Assembly (NCBI GenBank): GCA_024400835.1 | Contig: JAKSMC010000003.1 | Span: forward strand, 55,269-119,268 | Reading direction: 5' to 3' | Source of the DNA: Bacteroidales bacterium | Lineage (GTDB): Bacteria > Bacteroidota > Bacteroidia > Bacteroidales > WCHB1-69 | Length of the DNA stretch: 64,000 nucleotides | In this document: piece by piece, positions 55,427-63,922 of the stretch | How the letters are laid out: the number at the start of each line of letters is the position of its first letter | How positions within the stretch are numbered: position 1 is the stretch's first letter | Made by a program: the position numbers and the translations under genes | Notes under the pieces: model-generated | The model's input: the letters and a program-made list of their open reading frames with translations, nothing else | Databases searched by the model: none | What the model was told of the DNA's origin: nothing

Positions 55427-56173
55427 ATGAAACGCCTTTTTGTTTTGCTGATTGCCGCTGTGGCAATTCTATCTTCCTGCCAGAAAAAACAAAATGAAAT
55501 CATCATCGAAGGTACGCTGAAAAACGCCACTGATGAAATGATCCGACTGGCTCTCATCGACATCGACGATGCGTACGTGCTGGACTCTGTAAAGATCCAG
55601 GACGGGCACTTCAAGTTCGTGCTGAAAGCCGAATCCGAGGCCGACAAAGCCCGTTTCTCCTCCCCGATGCTCTATCAGATCATGCTGTCATACGACAACA
55701 CCCTGACCACCTTAGCGCAAGGCGGCGACCACATCACCATTGACGCCGACGCCAAAGACCTCGTCAGCAACTACCACGTCAGCGGAGGCGAAGAAGCCGT
55801 ACTTATGGGCCAACTTGACAGCGCCCTCACGGCCTTCGTGAAGCCGACGGAAAAACTCTACGAAACCTACCAGATGAACTTGGAAAACGACTCCGCACGC
55901 GCTGAAATTGAAAAACAATATATGATTATGCTGGACAAGCACAAAGCCTATCTTACCAAGTTCATTCAAGAACATCCCAACAATATGGCTTCTTATATTG
56001 CTTTTTATCAGAATTATAATAGAAGAAGTTTCTTTAGCGAAGAAGAAGATTTCGCCATTTTGAAAAAACTGACGGACTCCTTGAAAGAGAAATACCCTAA
56101 CAACCCTTATATTAAAAACATGCTGCAACATGTAGAAGTTTTGGACATGGTGCAGAAAACAGAAAACGAGTAA
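55427..56173 (+). CDS. lipoprotein with DUF4369-like domain
   Basis: A 248-residue lipoprotein (lipobox LSSC, Cys19). The N-terminal half has the DUF4369 pattern EIIIEGTLKNATDEMIRLALID, then VLDSVKIQDGHFKFVL, known from Bacteroidota thioredoxin-like envelope proteins, but the thioredoxin part is missing; the C-terminal half is helical and charged (EKQYMIMLDKHKAYLTKFIQ). It may be a stand-alone version of the N-terminal module. The cinA gene starts one base after its stop. Confidence 0.8.
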   Translation: MKRLFVLLIAAVAILSSCQKKQNEIIIEGTLKNATDEMIRLALIDIDDAYVLDSVKIQDGHFKFVLKAESEADKARFSSPMLYQIMLSYDNTLTTLAQGGDHITIDADAKDLVSNYHVSGGEEAVLMGQLDSALTAFVKPTEKLYETYQMNLENDSARAEIEKQYMIMLDKHKAYLTKFIQEHPNNMASYIAFYQNYNRRSFFSEEEDFAILKKLTDSLKEKYPNNPYIKNMLQHVEVLDMVQKTENE

Positions 56174-56174
56174 T

Positions 56175-57422
56175 ATGATACTTATCAATATCGGAGACGA
56201 ACTCCTCATCGGGCAGGTGGTGAACACCAATGCCGCATTTGTCGGCCAGCAGATGGCTGCCGCAGGTTTTCCATTGACAGACGTCATCACTATCGGTGAC
56301 GACGGTGACAACATTCGACAAACGTTGCGCAACGCATTCGACAAAACCGACATCGTGATGATGACCGGCGGCCTCGGACCCACCCGCGACGACATCACCA
56401 AGAAGGTGATTTGCGATATGTTCCATCGCGAACTGGTCATTGACGAAAAGGTGCTTCAGCACGTCACCGACCTCTTTGCCGCCCGCGGCATGGAGCTCAC
56501 GGAAACCAACCGCCTGCAGGCCGCCGTGCCTGAAGGTTGCACGGTCCTGTTCAACGTGCTCGGCACCGCCCCGGGACTGTGGCTGGAAGAAGACGGCAAA
56601 GTCCTCATCGTGCTGCCCGGCGTTCCCTTTGAAATGGAGCGACTGATTAAAGACGAAGTGCTGCCGCGCCTTGCTGAACGCCAAGGCAGAAGCAATATCC
56701 TATACCGCGTGCTGCAATGCACCAACATCACCGAAAGCGGACTGTCAGACTTGCTGACCGACTACGAAAACCAGCTGCCCGAAGGCTTCAAACTCGCCTA
56801 TCTACCCAAGCCCGGCATCATCCGCCTGCGCCTCACCGCACAAGGCGAAGACCGCGAACTCTTGGAAAAGACACTTGACGAACAGTTCGAGAAGTTGAAA
56901 CAACAGGCCGGCGAATACGCCTTCACGGATGAAGACATAGAGATGCCAGAAGTTATCGGCCGGCTGCTTATGAAGGTCGGTGGGCAGGTGGCCACTGCGG
57001 AAAGTTGCACTGGCGGCCGCGTCGCGCACCTCATCACTTCCGTGCCGGGAAGTTCCCGCTATTTCCAGGGCTCAATGGTTTCGTACAGCAATGAAGTGAA
57101 GCGCGACCTGCTCAACGTACGTGAAGACAACCTCAAGCGCCGCGGCGCGGTCAGCGAAGAGGTCGTCAGCGACATGGCCCTGAACACTATGGGACTGTTT
57201 GATGTGGACTACGCCATCGCCACCTCCGGCATTGCCGGTCCTGACGGCGGCTCCGCAGAGAAACCCGTGGGCACTGTCTGGATTGCCGTGGCTACCCCGA
57301 CTCGTCTGGCCACCAAAGAATTCCGTTTCGGCAGCCGCACCGGACGCGCCCAAATCGTGGAACGTGCCGCCAACGCCGCCCTCAACATGCTGCGCATCGA
57401 GATTGAAAAGGACATCCGATAG
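56175..57422 (+). CDS. cinA: CinA, nicotinamide-nucleotide amidase / competence-damage family
   Basis: A 415-residue two-domain protein. The N-terminal MoaB/MogA-like domain (about 1-170) starts ILINIGDELLIGQVVNTNA and has MMTGGLGPTRDDIT and LPGVPFEME, as in NMN/ADP-ribose pyrophosphatase domains. The C-terminal amidase domain (about 250-415) carries the Ser nucleophile in VATAESCTGGRVAHLIT and AIATSGIAGPDGGS. It salvages the pyridine nucleotide NMN to nicotinate mononucleotide. Length is normal. Confidence 0.96.
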   Translation: MILINIGDELLIGQVVNTNAAFVGQQMAAAGFPLTDVITIGDDGDNIRQTLRNAFDKTDIVMMTGGLGPTRDDITKKVICDMFHRELVIDEKVLQHVTDLFAARGMELTETNRLQAAVPEGCTVLFNVLGTAPGLWLEEDGKVLIVLPGVPFEMERLIKDEVLPRLAERQGRSNILYRVLQCTNITESGLSDLLTDYENQLPEGFKLAYLPKPGIIRLRLTAQGEDRELLEKTLDEQFEKLKQQAGEYAFTDEDIEMPEVIGRLLMKVGGQVATAESCTGGRVAHLITSVPGSSRYFQGSMVSYSNEVKRDLLNVREDNLKRRGAVSEEVVSDMALNTMGLFDVDYAIATSGIAGPDGGSAEKPVGTVWIAVATPTRLATKEFRFGSRTGRAQIVERAANAALNMLRIEIEKDIR

Positions 57423-57468
57423 ATTTGGAGGTGTAGGGCCCCCTTCATCTCATCATCCCTAAAACCCC

Positions 57469-58350
57469 ATGAACTCGCTGATTGTACGTTTCAAGCAATA
57501 CCTCGTGTATGAGAAAGGACTTCTGCCGAAAAGTGTGGAAGCCTATATGCACGATGTACTGTTGCTGGAGGACTTTTTAGGCGAGAAGCCTATGGAAAGC
57601 GCCCAATTGGAAGACCTGCAGGCCTTCATCAAGCACCTTTACGAAGAGGGCATTGCCACCCGTTCGCAGGCGCGTGTCATCTCCGGCATCAAATCCTTTT
57701 ACGGATTTCTGCTTTACGACGGCACGTTGACCGAGGACCCCACGGAGTTGCTCGATGCCCCGAAAATAGGCCTGCACCTGCCCGACGTGCTCTCCATCCC
57801 GGAAATCGAATCCATCCTGAACGGCATTGACCTCAGCACCCCGGAGGGGCATCGCAACCGCGCGATGGCAGAAGTACTGTACGGCTGCGGCCTGCGCGTC
57901 AGCGAACTCGTCACGCTGCGACTCTCCAACCTCTTCTTCAACGAAGGCTTCCTTAAAATCGTCGGCAAGGGCAACAAAGAGCGCTACGTGCCCATCGGCA
58001 CCATGGCCCAGAAAATGGTCAACCTCTATGTGGAAGGGGCCCGCCAGAAACTCAAAATCAAAAAGGGCGAAGAAGACTACGTGTTTCTCAACCGCCGCGG
58101 CAGCCACCTCACCCGTGAAATGGTCTTCGTACTCGTGAAACAATGGGCGCAAGAGGCAGGCATCGAAAAGTCCATCAGCCCGCACACCTTCCGGCACTCC
58201 TTCGCCACCCACCTCGTGGAAGGAGGCGCCGACCTCCGCGCCGTACAACAAATGCTCGGACACGAAAGCATCACTACCACTGAGATTTACACCCATTTGG
58301 ACAAAGACTACATCCGCAGCAACATCGCCCAGTTCCATCCGCGATATTAA
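57469..58350 (+). CDS. xerD: tyrosine recombinase XerD
   Basis: A 293-residue tyrosine recombinase acting with a partner at dif to resolve chromosome dimers. The core-binding domain covers about 1-95. Catalytic residues are Arg143 (YGCGLRVSEL), Lys167 (GKGNKERYV), His239 and Arg242 (HTFRHSFATH), His265 (MLGHESI) and Tyr274 (TEIYTHL). Length and C-terminal motif fit XerD rather than an integrase of a mobile element; no att-like repeats flank it. Assignment as XerD rather than XerC is by similarity of pattern. Confidence 0.92.
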   Translation: MNSLIVRFKQYLVYEKGLLPKSVEAYMHDVLLLEDFLGEKPMESAQLEDLQAFIKHLYEEGIATRSQARVISGIKSFYGFLLYDGTLTEDPTELLDAPKIGLHLPDVLSIPEIESILNGIDLSTPEGHRNRAMAEVLYGCGLRVSELVTLRLSNLFFNEGFLKIVGKGNKERYVPIGTMAQKMVNLYVEGARQKLKIKKGEEDYVFLNRRGSHLTREMVFVLVKQWAQEAGIEKSISPHTFRHSFATHLVEGGADLRAVQQMLGHESITTTEIYTHLDKDYIRSNIAQFHPRY

Positions 58351-58455
58351 GTTTTCAACATTTTTTCTACCATTTATCTAAAAGCATTGATAATCGCAGT
58401 AATGAACTGTGAATAAAATGCCATGGCCATTTTTATGCCTCAAAAAAAATAATTT

Positions 58456-58463
58456 TATTTTTG
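58456..58463 (+). promoter_or_regulatory. TAnnTTTG promoter element of nrdDG
   Basis: TATTTTTG followed by CACACC, 49 nt upstream of the nrdD ATG. Confidence 0.6.
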
Positions 58464-58512
58464 CACACCTCGTTAACAAAACACGTAAATTATTGACAAC
58501 CAAACCATTCCT

Positions 58513-60615
58513 ATGATAGAAGATATCTACATAATCAAACGAAACGGCAAACGCGAACCTTTTTCAATGGACAAGATCAGAAACGCCATTGCCAAGGCTT
58601 TCATCTCTGTCGGCGGGTTCGCCTCCCAGGATTCCATGATCAACATCCTGAGTCGTTTGAACATCTATGACGGCATTGCCGTTGAGGAAATCCAAAACCA
58701 AGTGGAGAAATCCCTGATGGCGGAGCGCTACTACGAAGCTGCCAAGGCCTACATCCTGTATCGCCAGAAGCACTACGAAGACCGCGAAGTGAAGGAGAAG
58801 ATGGACTTCCTCATCAACTACTGCAACGCACGCAATGCCGCCACCGGCAGCAAGTACGATGCCAACGCCAATGTGGAGCGCAAGAACATCGCCACCCTCA
58901 TCGGCGAACTTCCCAAGTCCAGTTTCATCCGCCTCAACCGCAGAATGCTGTGCGACAGAATCAAGGAAGTTTACGGCAAAGAACTGTCCGACAAGTATCT
59001 CTACTATCTCAACCACCATTTCATCTACAAAAACGATGAGACCAGCATTGCCAACTACTGTGCCAGCGTAACCATGTACCCGTGGTTGCTGGGCGGTACC
59101 CAGAGCATCGGCGGCAATGCCTCCCGACCCACCAACCTCAAGTCGTTCTGCGGCGGTTTCCTCAACATGGTGTTCATGGTGTCCAGCATGCTGAGCGGCG
59201 CCTGCGCCACCCCCGAGTTCCTGATGTATATGAACTATTTCATCGGCTTGGAATACGGCAAGGACTACTACCAGCACACCGACGACGTGGTGGATCTCTC
59301 CCTGAAGAAGCGCACCTTGGACAAGGTCATCACCGACTACTTCGAACAGGTGGTCTATACCATCAACCAACCGTCGGGCGCCCGCAACTTCCAGTCCGTG
59401 TTCTGGAACATTGCCTACTATGACAAATACTATTTCCAGAGTTTGTTCGGCAACTTCTACTTCCCGGACGGCAGCCAGCCCGACTGGGATTCGCTCAACT
59501 GGCTGCAGAAGCGCTTCATGCGCTGGTTCAACCAAGAGCGCACCCGCGCTGTGCTGACCTTCCCCGTGGAAACTATGGCCCTGCTGTCCAAGGATGGCGA
59601 CGTCCTCGACCAGGAATATGCCGACTTCACGGCTGAAATGTACGCGGCCGGCCACTCCTTCTTCACCTACCTCAGCGACAATGCGGACTCCCTGAGCAGC
59701 TGCTGTCGTCTGCGTAATGAAATCCAGGACAACGGCTTCAGCTACACCCTCGGCGCTGGTGGTGTCTCCACCGGCTCTAAAAGCGTGCTCACCATCAACC
59801 TCAACCGCTGCATCCAATACGCACACAAGAACAACATCCCGCACATGCAGTTCTTGGAGGAAATCGTCGATCTCACCCACAAAGTCCAAATCTGCTACAA
59901 CGAAAACCTCAAATATTTGCTCGACAAAGGTATGCTCCCGCTGTTTGATGCCGGCTACATCGCTATGTCACGTCAGTATCTGACCATCGGCATCAACGGC
60001 CTCGTGGAAGCTGCCGAGTTCCTCAACATCCCCATCAGCGACAATCCGCAGTACCAATCTTTTGTTGAAGAAATCCTCGGCCTTATCGAGATGTACAACA
60101 AGCGATACAGGAACAACAGCCTGCTCTTCAACTGCGAGATGATTCCAGCCGAAAACGTAGGCGTAAAGCACGCCAAATGGGACCGCGAAGACGGCTACCA
60201 AGTGCCTCGCGACTGTTACAACAGCTATTTCTATGTTGTAGAAGACAAAAACACGAACGTGCTCGACAAATTCCGCTTGCACGGACGCAAGTACATCACG
60301 CATCTCACCGGCGGCTCCGCACTCCACCTCAACTTGGAGGAACATCTGAGCCAGGAACAATACCGCCAATTGCTGCGCGTGGCGGCTGTGGAAGGCTGCA
60401 ACTACTTCACCTTCAACATCCCGAACACCATCTGCAACGAATGCGGACACATTGACAAACGCTATCTGAAAGAGTGTCCCGAATGCCACAGCAAGGATGT
60501 GGACTATATGACGCGCGTCATTGGCTATATGAAACGCGTAAGCAGTTTCTCCGAAGCCAGACAGGAAGAAGAACACCGTCGCTACTACGCCAACGCCAGC
60601 AATGAAGTACTATAA
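58513..60615 (+). CDS. nrdD: anaerobic ribonucleoside-triphosphate reductase
   Basis: A 700-residue glycyl-radical enzyme that makes dNTPs without oxygen. The N-terminal ATP-cone (about 1-95) gives allosteric control (IKRNGKREPFSMDKI). The barrel holds SSCCRLRNEI, the class III cysteine region. Near the C-terminus are a zinc site (ICNECGHIDKRYLKECPEC) and the radical Gly671 in TRVIGYMKR. The nrdG activase overlaps it by 14 nt. Shows that the organism can grow anaerobically. Confidence 0.97.
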   Translation: MIEDIYIIKRNGKREPFSMDKIRNAIAKAFISVGGFASQDSMINILSRLNIYDGIAVEEIQNQVEKSLMAERYYEAAKAYILYRQKHYEDREVKEKMDFLINYCNARNAATGSKYDANANVERKNIATLIGELPKSSFIRLNRRMLCDRIKEVYGKELSDKYLYYLNHHFIYKNDETSIANYCASVTMYPWLLGGTQSIGGNASRPTNLKSFCGGFLNMVFMVSSMLSGACATPEFLMYMNYFIGLEYGKDYYQHTDDVVDLSLKKRTLDKVITDYFEQVVYTINQPSGARNFQSVFWNIAYYDKYYFQSLFGNFYFPDGSQPDWDSLNWLQKRFMRWFNQERTRAVLTFPVETMALLSKDGDVLDQEYADFTAEMYAAGHSFFTYLSDNADSLSSCCRLRNEIQDNGFSYTLGAGGVSTGSKSVLTINLNRCIQYAHKNNIPHMQFLEEIVDLTHKVQICYNENLKYLLDKGMLPLFDAGYIAMSRQYLTIGINGLVEAAEFLNIPISDNPQYQSFVEEILGLIEMYNKRYRNNSLLFNCEMIPAENVGVKHAKWDREDGYQVPRDCYNSYFYVVEDKNTNVLDKFRLHGRKYITHLTGGSALHLNLEEHLSQEQYRQLLRVAAVEGCNYFTFNIPNTICNECGHIDKRYLKECPECHSKDVDYMTRVIGYMKRVSSFSEARQEEEHRRYYANASNEVL

Positions 60616-61069
60616 CTACGACATTGTCTTTCAGGAGATTCCTGACGAAGTTTCGTTGGCAGTAAACATCACCAACTGCCCGAACCACTGCGAAGAGTGC
60701 CACAGCAAACATCTGTGGGACGACATCGGCGCACCCTTGACCGAAGAGTCCTTGGACGCCCTCACAGCCAAATACAAAAACCTCATCACCTGCGTGTGCC
60801 TGATGGGCGGCGATGGCGATGCCAACACCGTGGCCAACCTATTGCGACACGTACAGCAACACTCCAAGCTGAAAACGGCGTGGTACTCCGGCCGAACCGC
60901 TGTGCCAGAACGCTTGGATTGCTTCAACTATCTGAAATTAGGACCATACATTCCTCAAAAAGGCGGATTGAAATCAAAAAACACCAACCAACGACTGTAC
61001 AAAGTCGCCAACAACCAATTGGAAGATATCACTGCAAGATTTTGGAGAGATGAAGAGATTAAGGGATGA
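60602..61069 (+). CDS. nrdG: anaerobic ribonucleotide reductase activating protein
   Basis: A 155-residue radical-SAM activase that installs the glycyl radical on NrdD. The 4Fe-4S motif is CPNHCEEC at about residues 27-34, with VCLMGGDGD corresponding to the SAM-binding GGE-type motif. It overlaps nrdD by 14 nt. The last residues (DEEIKG) and the stop codon are encoded by a period-8 repeat array, so the C-terminus may have been set by the repeat. Confidence 0.95.
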   Translation: MKYYNYDIVFQEIPDEVSLAVNITNCPNHCEECHSKHLWDDIGAPLTEESLDALTAKYKNLITCVCLMGGDGDANTVANLLRHVQQHSKLKTAWYSGRTAVPERLDCFNYLKLGPYIPQKGGLKSKNTNQRLYKVANNQLEDITARFWRDEEIKG

Positions 61070-61194
61070 AAAGATGAAGAGATAATTTAGTAGAAATGCG
61101 CCAGAGCCACCGCAAAACAATGATTACGGTGCGACGAATTGGCAACGGCACGTTTCATCGATGAAATGATGAAAAGATAATTTGGTAGAAACGC
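61047..61194. repeat. 64-bp repeat core (copy B) with flanking period-8 direct repeats
   Basis: The core at 61090-61153 is the inverted counterpart of 27335-27398. The left flank holds units GAGATGAA, GAGATTAA, GGGATGAA, AAGATGAA and GAGATAAT (61047-61086). Segments 61065-61099 and 61160-61194 match at 31 of 35 positions and bracket the core as direct repeats. Confidence 0.7.
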
Positions 61195-61611
61195 ATTTTG
61201 TCCCAACAAAGGCTTACTATATGCTTTTTCAAAAACTGGCTGGAAGCCAGCACAACGGCTAATGATTATATGTGTTGCCTTCCAGGCAATATGGTCTGGC
61301 GCATGCACCGCCGAAGACCCTGTCCCCGATTACTAAAAATATTGCCTTCCAGGCAATGTCCGAAATGGCTACGATCAACTGTATGGTACTTTGTCGGTAT
61401 GCAGATTTTAATAGCAAAATGAAAATCCCACAGAAAATAGCCGGACGAAAGCCTTCCTTCAGGTCGTCTTTCAGACTCCTTAAAATCCAATGGAAAATCT
61501 GTTTTAAATCTACTTCAGAAATATTTTGCTAAGCCAGAATGACTTGCAAAAAACGTCATACCTACTCCCTGTTACCACCACCACCTTCACCCCTTACGAT
61601 AATGTTTCAAC
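61070..61611. other. 542-bp intergenic region with several repeats
   Basis: No coding sequence is supported between nrdG and the erythromycin-esterase-like gene. It contains the copy B repeat, three short palindromes (61236-61356) and about 250 bp in which I see nothing recognisable. Short open frames here show no start context, signal peptide or family motif. Confidence 0.65.
61236..61356. repeat. cluster of three REP-like palindromes
   Basis: CTGGCTGGAAGCCAG at 61236-61250 has a GGA loop; TTGCCTTCCAGGCAA at 61275-61289 and again at 61342-61356 has the complementary TCC loop. Inverting the second gives TTGCCT-GGA-AGGCAA, differing from the first by paired substitutions that preserve the stem. 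Confidence 0.6.
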
Positions 61612-62727
61612 TTATTTTCGCATACTGTTCACTTCTTTTAAAAGAACATACACGTCAAATTGTACTTTCGAATCAATTTTTGAAGTGGGTTTCATAACCT
61701 TGAAAGCTATTTGTTTGTTTTGTGCTGCAAGTTCTTCTTTAATGTCTTCTGTCATTTGAAGTGAAATGAATGGCATAGTCTTAGGCGCGACAGTTAGGGT
61801 ATCGTTGACTTCTGTAGCCGGGAAGTTGATTTGCTGCGCAACAATGCAAACCGTCTTCACGTGCTTTTTAAAAGGCGAGCAAGCCCTTTCTTGAAGCTGC
61901 TTTGCCAACGGTTTGGTTTTAGGTGCGAAATTGTTCTTTGCGTATTGGATAAGTTGTTTGTTGGCATGCGTAACACCGATAACTGACACATACCGAAAAT
62001 GTTCGTTATAAGCACGACAGACATTGCGGAACATAATGTTTTCGCGAGCGTTGAAATCCTTTGTGTACAAAGTCGGTATGCTTTTCAAATAATCATAATC
62101 AGAAGAGGTTAGCAGTCTTTTATAATCTTTGCGGTATCTGCAGAGGTGCCTTTGAAGATAATGAAGAAATGCAAGGAAGGAATCATCTTCTTTTTCTGTT
62201 GTAAAATATAGATGGTTATACAGACTGTCAATTTTCTTTTGTAATGTTTGAGCCGACTGAGTCAGAACAGGATACGATGACAAAATGCAGTCAGCGGCAA
62301 AGAGTAGCCTTTTTTCAGACATGCAGCCGTCAATACATACGACTTTGAGATTGTGGTTCTTCTCTTGAATATGATATAATGACAAAAGCAGGCGATAGAA
62401 ATATTGCGATGTAGTCTTGGACGCGCATGTATCTAGCCATTGTTTCAGCAAAACGGAGTCGCCGTGTTCGAACAGTCTGTTCACAAATACATTTTCACAA
62501 TATGCGGTTTCCAATAGGACGACCAAAGTGTCGGCATTGTTTTCTGTTAAATATGAGATGACATCTGTTTCAAAATCCTGAAATTCGTTGACAAAATGAG
62601 TCTCACCGAGCATAAGCAATTCGCCTGGCTCAAGTTGGGGCAGGTATCCAAAATCTTCCTGTCCCCAACAGGTAGCACAGGTTATAAATATCAATAAAAT
62701 GATGATGGCTTTATTCACTAATGACAT
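61612..62727 (-). CDS. secreted erythromycin esterase-like (EreA/ChaN/Tiki fold) protein
   Basis: A 371-residue protein with a signal peptide (NKAIIILLIFITCATCWGQ). The EreA/ChaN-like pattern is present: LLMLGETHFVNEFQDFE with the Gly-Glu-x-His motif, LLETAYCENVFVNR, the Arg-Glu-Asn pair in NARENIMFRNVC, and VSVIGVTHANKQL containing the second His. Hydrolase members open macrolide lactones and related proteins are proteases or haem-uptake factors; residues alone do not decide. It overlaps the upstream lipoprotein gene by one base. Confidence 0.72.
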   Translation of the reverse strand: MSLVNKAIIILLIFITCATCWGQEDFGYLPQLEPGELLMLGETHFVNEFQDFETDVISYLTENNADTLVVLLETAYCENVFVNRLFEHGDSVLLKQWLDTCASKTTSQYFYRLLLSLYHIQEKNHNLKVVCIDGCMSEKRLLFAADCILSSYPVLTQSAQTLQKKIDSLYNHLYFTTEKEDDSFLAFLHYLQRHLCRYRKDYKRLLTSSDYDYLKSIPTLYTKDFNARENIMFRNVCRAYNEHFRYVSVIGVTHANKQLIQYAKNNFAPKTKPLAKQLQERACSPFKKHVKTVCIVAQQINFPATEVNDTLTVAPKTMPFISLQMTEDIKEELAAQNKQIAFKVMKPTSKIDSKVQFDVYVLLKEVNSMRK

Positions 62728-63533
62728 TATTTGAACAATAATCCTACTGGATCTATAAAACTAAAAGAAATAGCCGCAGACAAAGAAACCATCCCTGCGA
62801 AACGATATACATCTTTACCATCTTGTATATCAATATGATATTCATCCCACGGAATATCTGTTTGCAATGCAAGGTATTCTCCAATGGCATCAAAGACGTC
62901 ATATACGTTAGACCAATTCCTGAAATTTTTATCTTGCGAAGACCCTAATTTTATATCCCATAAATAAGTGCTATATCTATAAATGGCCAAACAAGATAAT
63001 ATCCGTTCTTTGGATTCCTTTGTGTAATCGCAACTTTCAATAATAAATTTTTCTGAATTAATACAAGCAGAAATTTTATCAGAAACAGCAGAATAGTTTG
63101 TAATGTTTTGGAAAAATGTATTTATTGTGGCTTTTTCTAATTCTGGAATATTTTTCAAATTATTCACTAAATCACCTTTATAAGTGCCTTCAGCATCAAA
63201 TATCTTTGGATATATGCTATTTATTAATAATCGAAAAACATTGAGATTTTCTATTTCAAAATCACTGTATTTGTTGATGCAGTTGATGAAATCTAAAGAA
63301 TCACATTCATTATTCCTTGTTTGAATTATTGATGTGATCATTTCATTATGAATGACACCAGCATCATCGTATGGGTTCATTGGATTGGCAATATCAGCGT
63401 AGCTTTTAACATTTAATTCGGTCGGGTGAATCGAACTAATGAATTGTTGAAGAATATCACTTTTATCTGTACTCTTTGTACAAGATGAAAAAACAACACA
63501 AATAATTGTCAACAGTGCTAAAATTCTTTTCAT
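62727..63533 (-). CDS. AT-rich putative lipoprotein
   Basis: A 268-residue protein whose ATG at 63533 opens a lipoprotein signal (KRILALLTIICVVFSSC, lipobox FSSC); an in-frame ATG 12 nt upstream is less likely. The rest is mostly helical with a possible hydrophobic segment near the end (FAGMVSLSAAISFSFI) and no recognised domain. The gene is visibly richer in A/T than its neighbours, hinting at recent acquisition or relaxed selection. Stop and start codons of the pair overlap (TAATG), so it is coupled to the erythromycin-esterase-like gene. Confidence 0.7.
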   Translation of the reverse strand: MKRILALLTIICVVFSSCTKSTDKSDILQQFISSIHPTELNVKSYADIANPMNPYDDAGVIHNEMITSIIQTRNNECDSLDFINCINKYSDFEIENLNVFRLLINSIYPKIFDAEGTYKGDLVNNLKNIPELEKATINTFFQNITNYSAVSDKISACINSEKFIIESCDYTKESKERILSCLAIYRYSTYLWDIKLGSSQDKNFRNWSNVYDVFDAIGEYLALQTDIPWDEYHIDIQDGKDVYRFAGMVSLSAAISFSFIDPVGLLFK

Positions 63534-63600
63534 TGTATTATGCATTTTTCAAATTAAAAATTATTAAGATTTTTGCTGTGCTCCACGAACGGAAATATAC

Positions 63601-63608
63601 TATCTTTG
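63601..63608 (+). promoter_or_regulatory. TAnnTTTG element without a known gene
   Basis: TATCTTTG followed by CCGCCC on the plus strand. No open frame longer than about 70 codons follows before the window edge. Confidence 0.4.
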
Positions 63609-63914
63609 CCGCCCGTTTCGCTTTCACGTGCCTCGCTTCAGACAATGGCGAGATTGAACGCGTAACACAATGCCATACGGATGCTTTCGCGTGCAGGGTT
63701 TTCGGTTTGTCCTGCTAAAGATTATTCGATTTCCCTGCAAGGGCATCTGTTTCCTCCACCGCCGGCGCACGCTCTAACGGCAGAGGACCTATCCAAGGAA
63801 ATGATTCTTGCCCAACACAAAGATATTCCCTTTCGGGCGAAAAGTTGCCATATCTTTACATTCGGGCTCCATAATGATAGATATTTGAGGGTTGTTTTGT
63901 CAAAAAAGACGGGG

Positions 63915-63922
63915 CAAAGGTA
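63915..63922 (-). promoter_or_regulatory. TAnnTTTG element facing left without a known gene
   Basis: TACCTTTG followed by CCCCG on the minus strand. Any transcript would run left through the gene-free stretch toward 63600. Confidence 0.4.

Noticed and set aside
57469..58350. Integrase of a mobile element
   Set aside because: The protein has XerD length and motifs, lies in a housekeeping run and has no flanking att-like repeats or cargo genes.
58564..59889. 441-codon open frame opposite nrdD
   Set aside because: Mirror frame of nrdD, rich in Val/Glu/His with no recognisable fold.
61266..61532. Open frames of 74-86 codons in the gap after nrdG
   Set aside because: They translate the palindrome cluster and flanking spacer and show no protein features.
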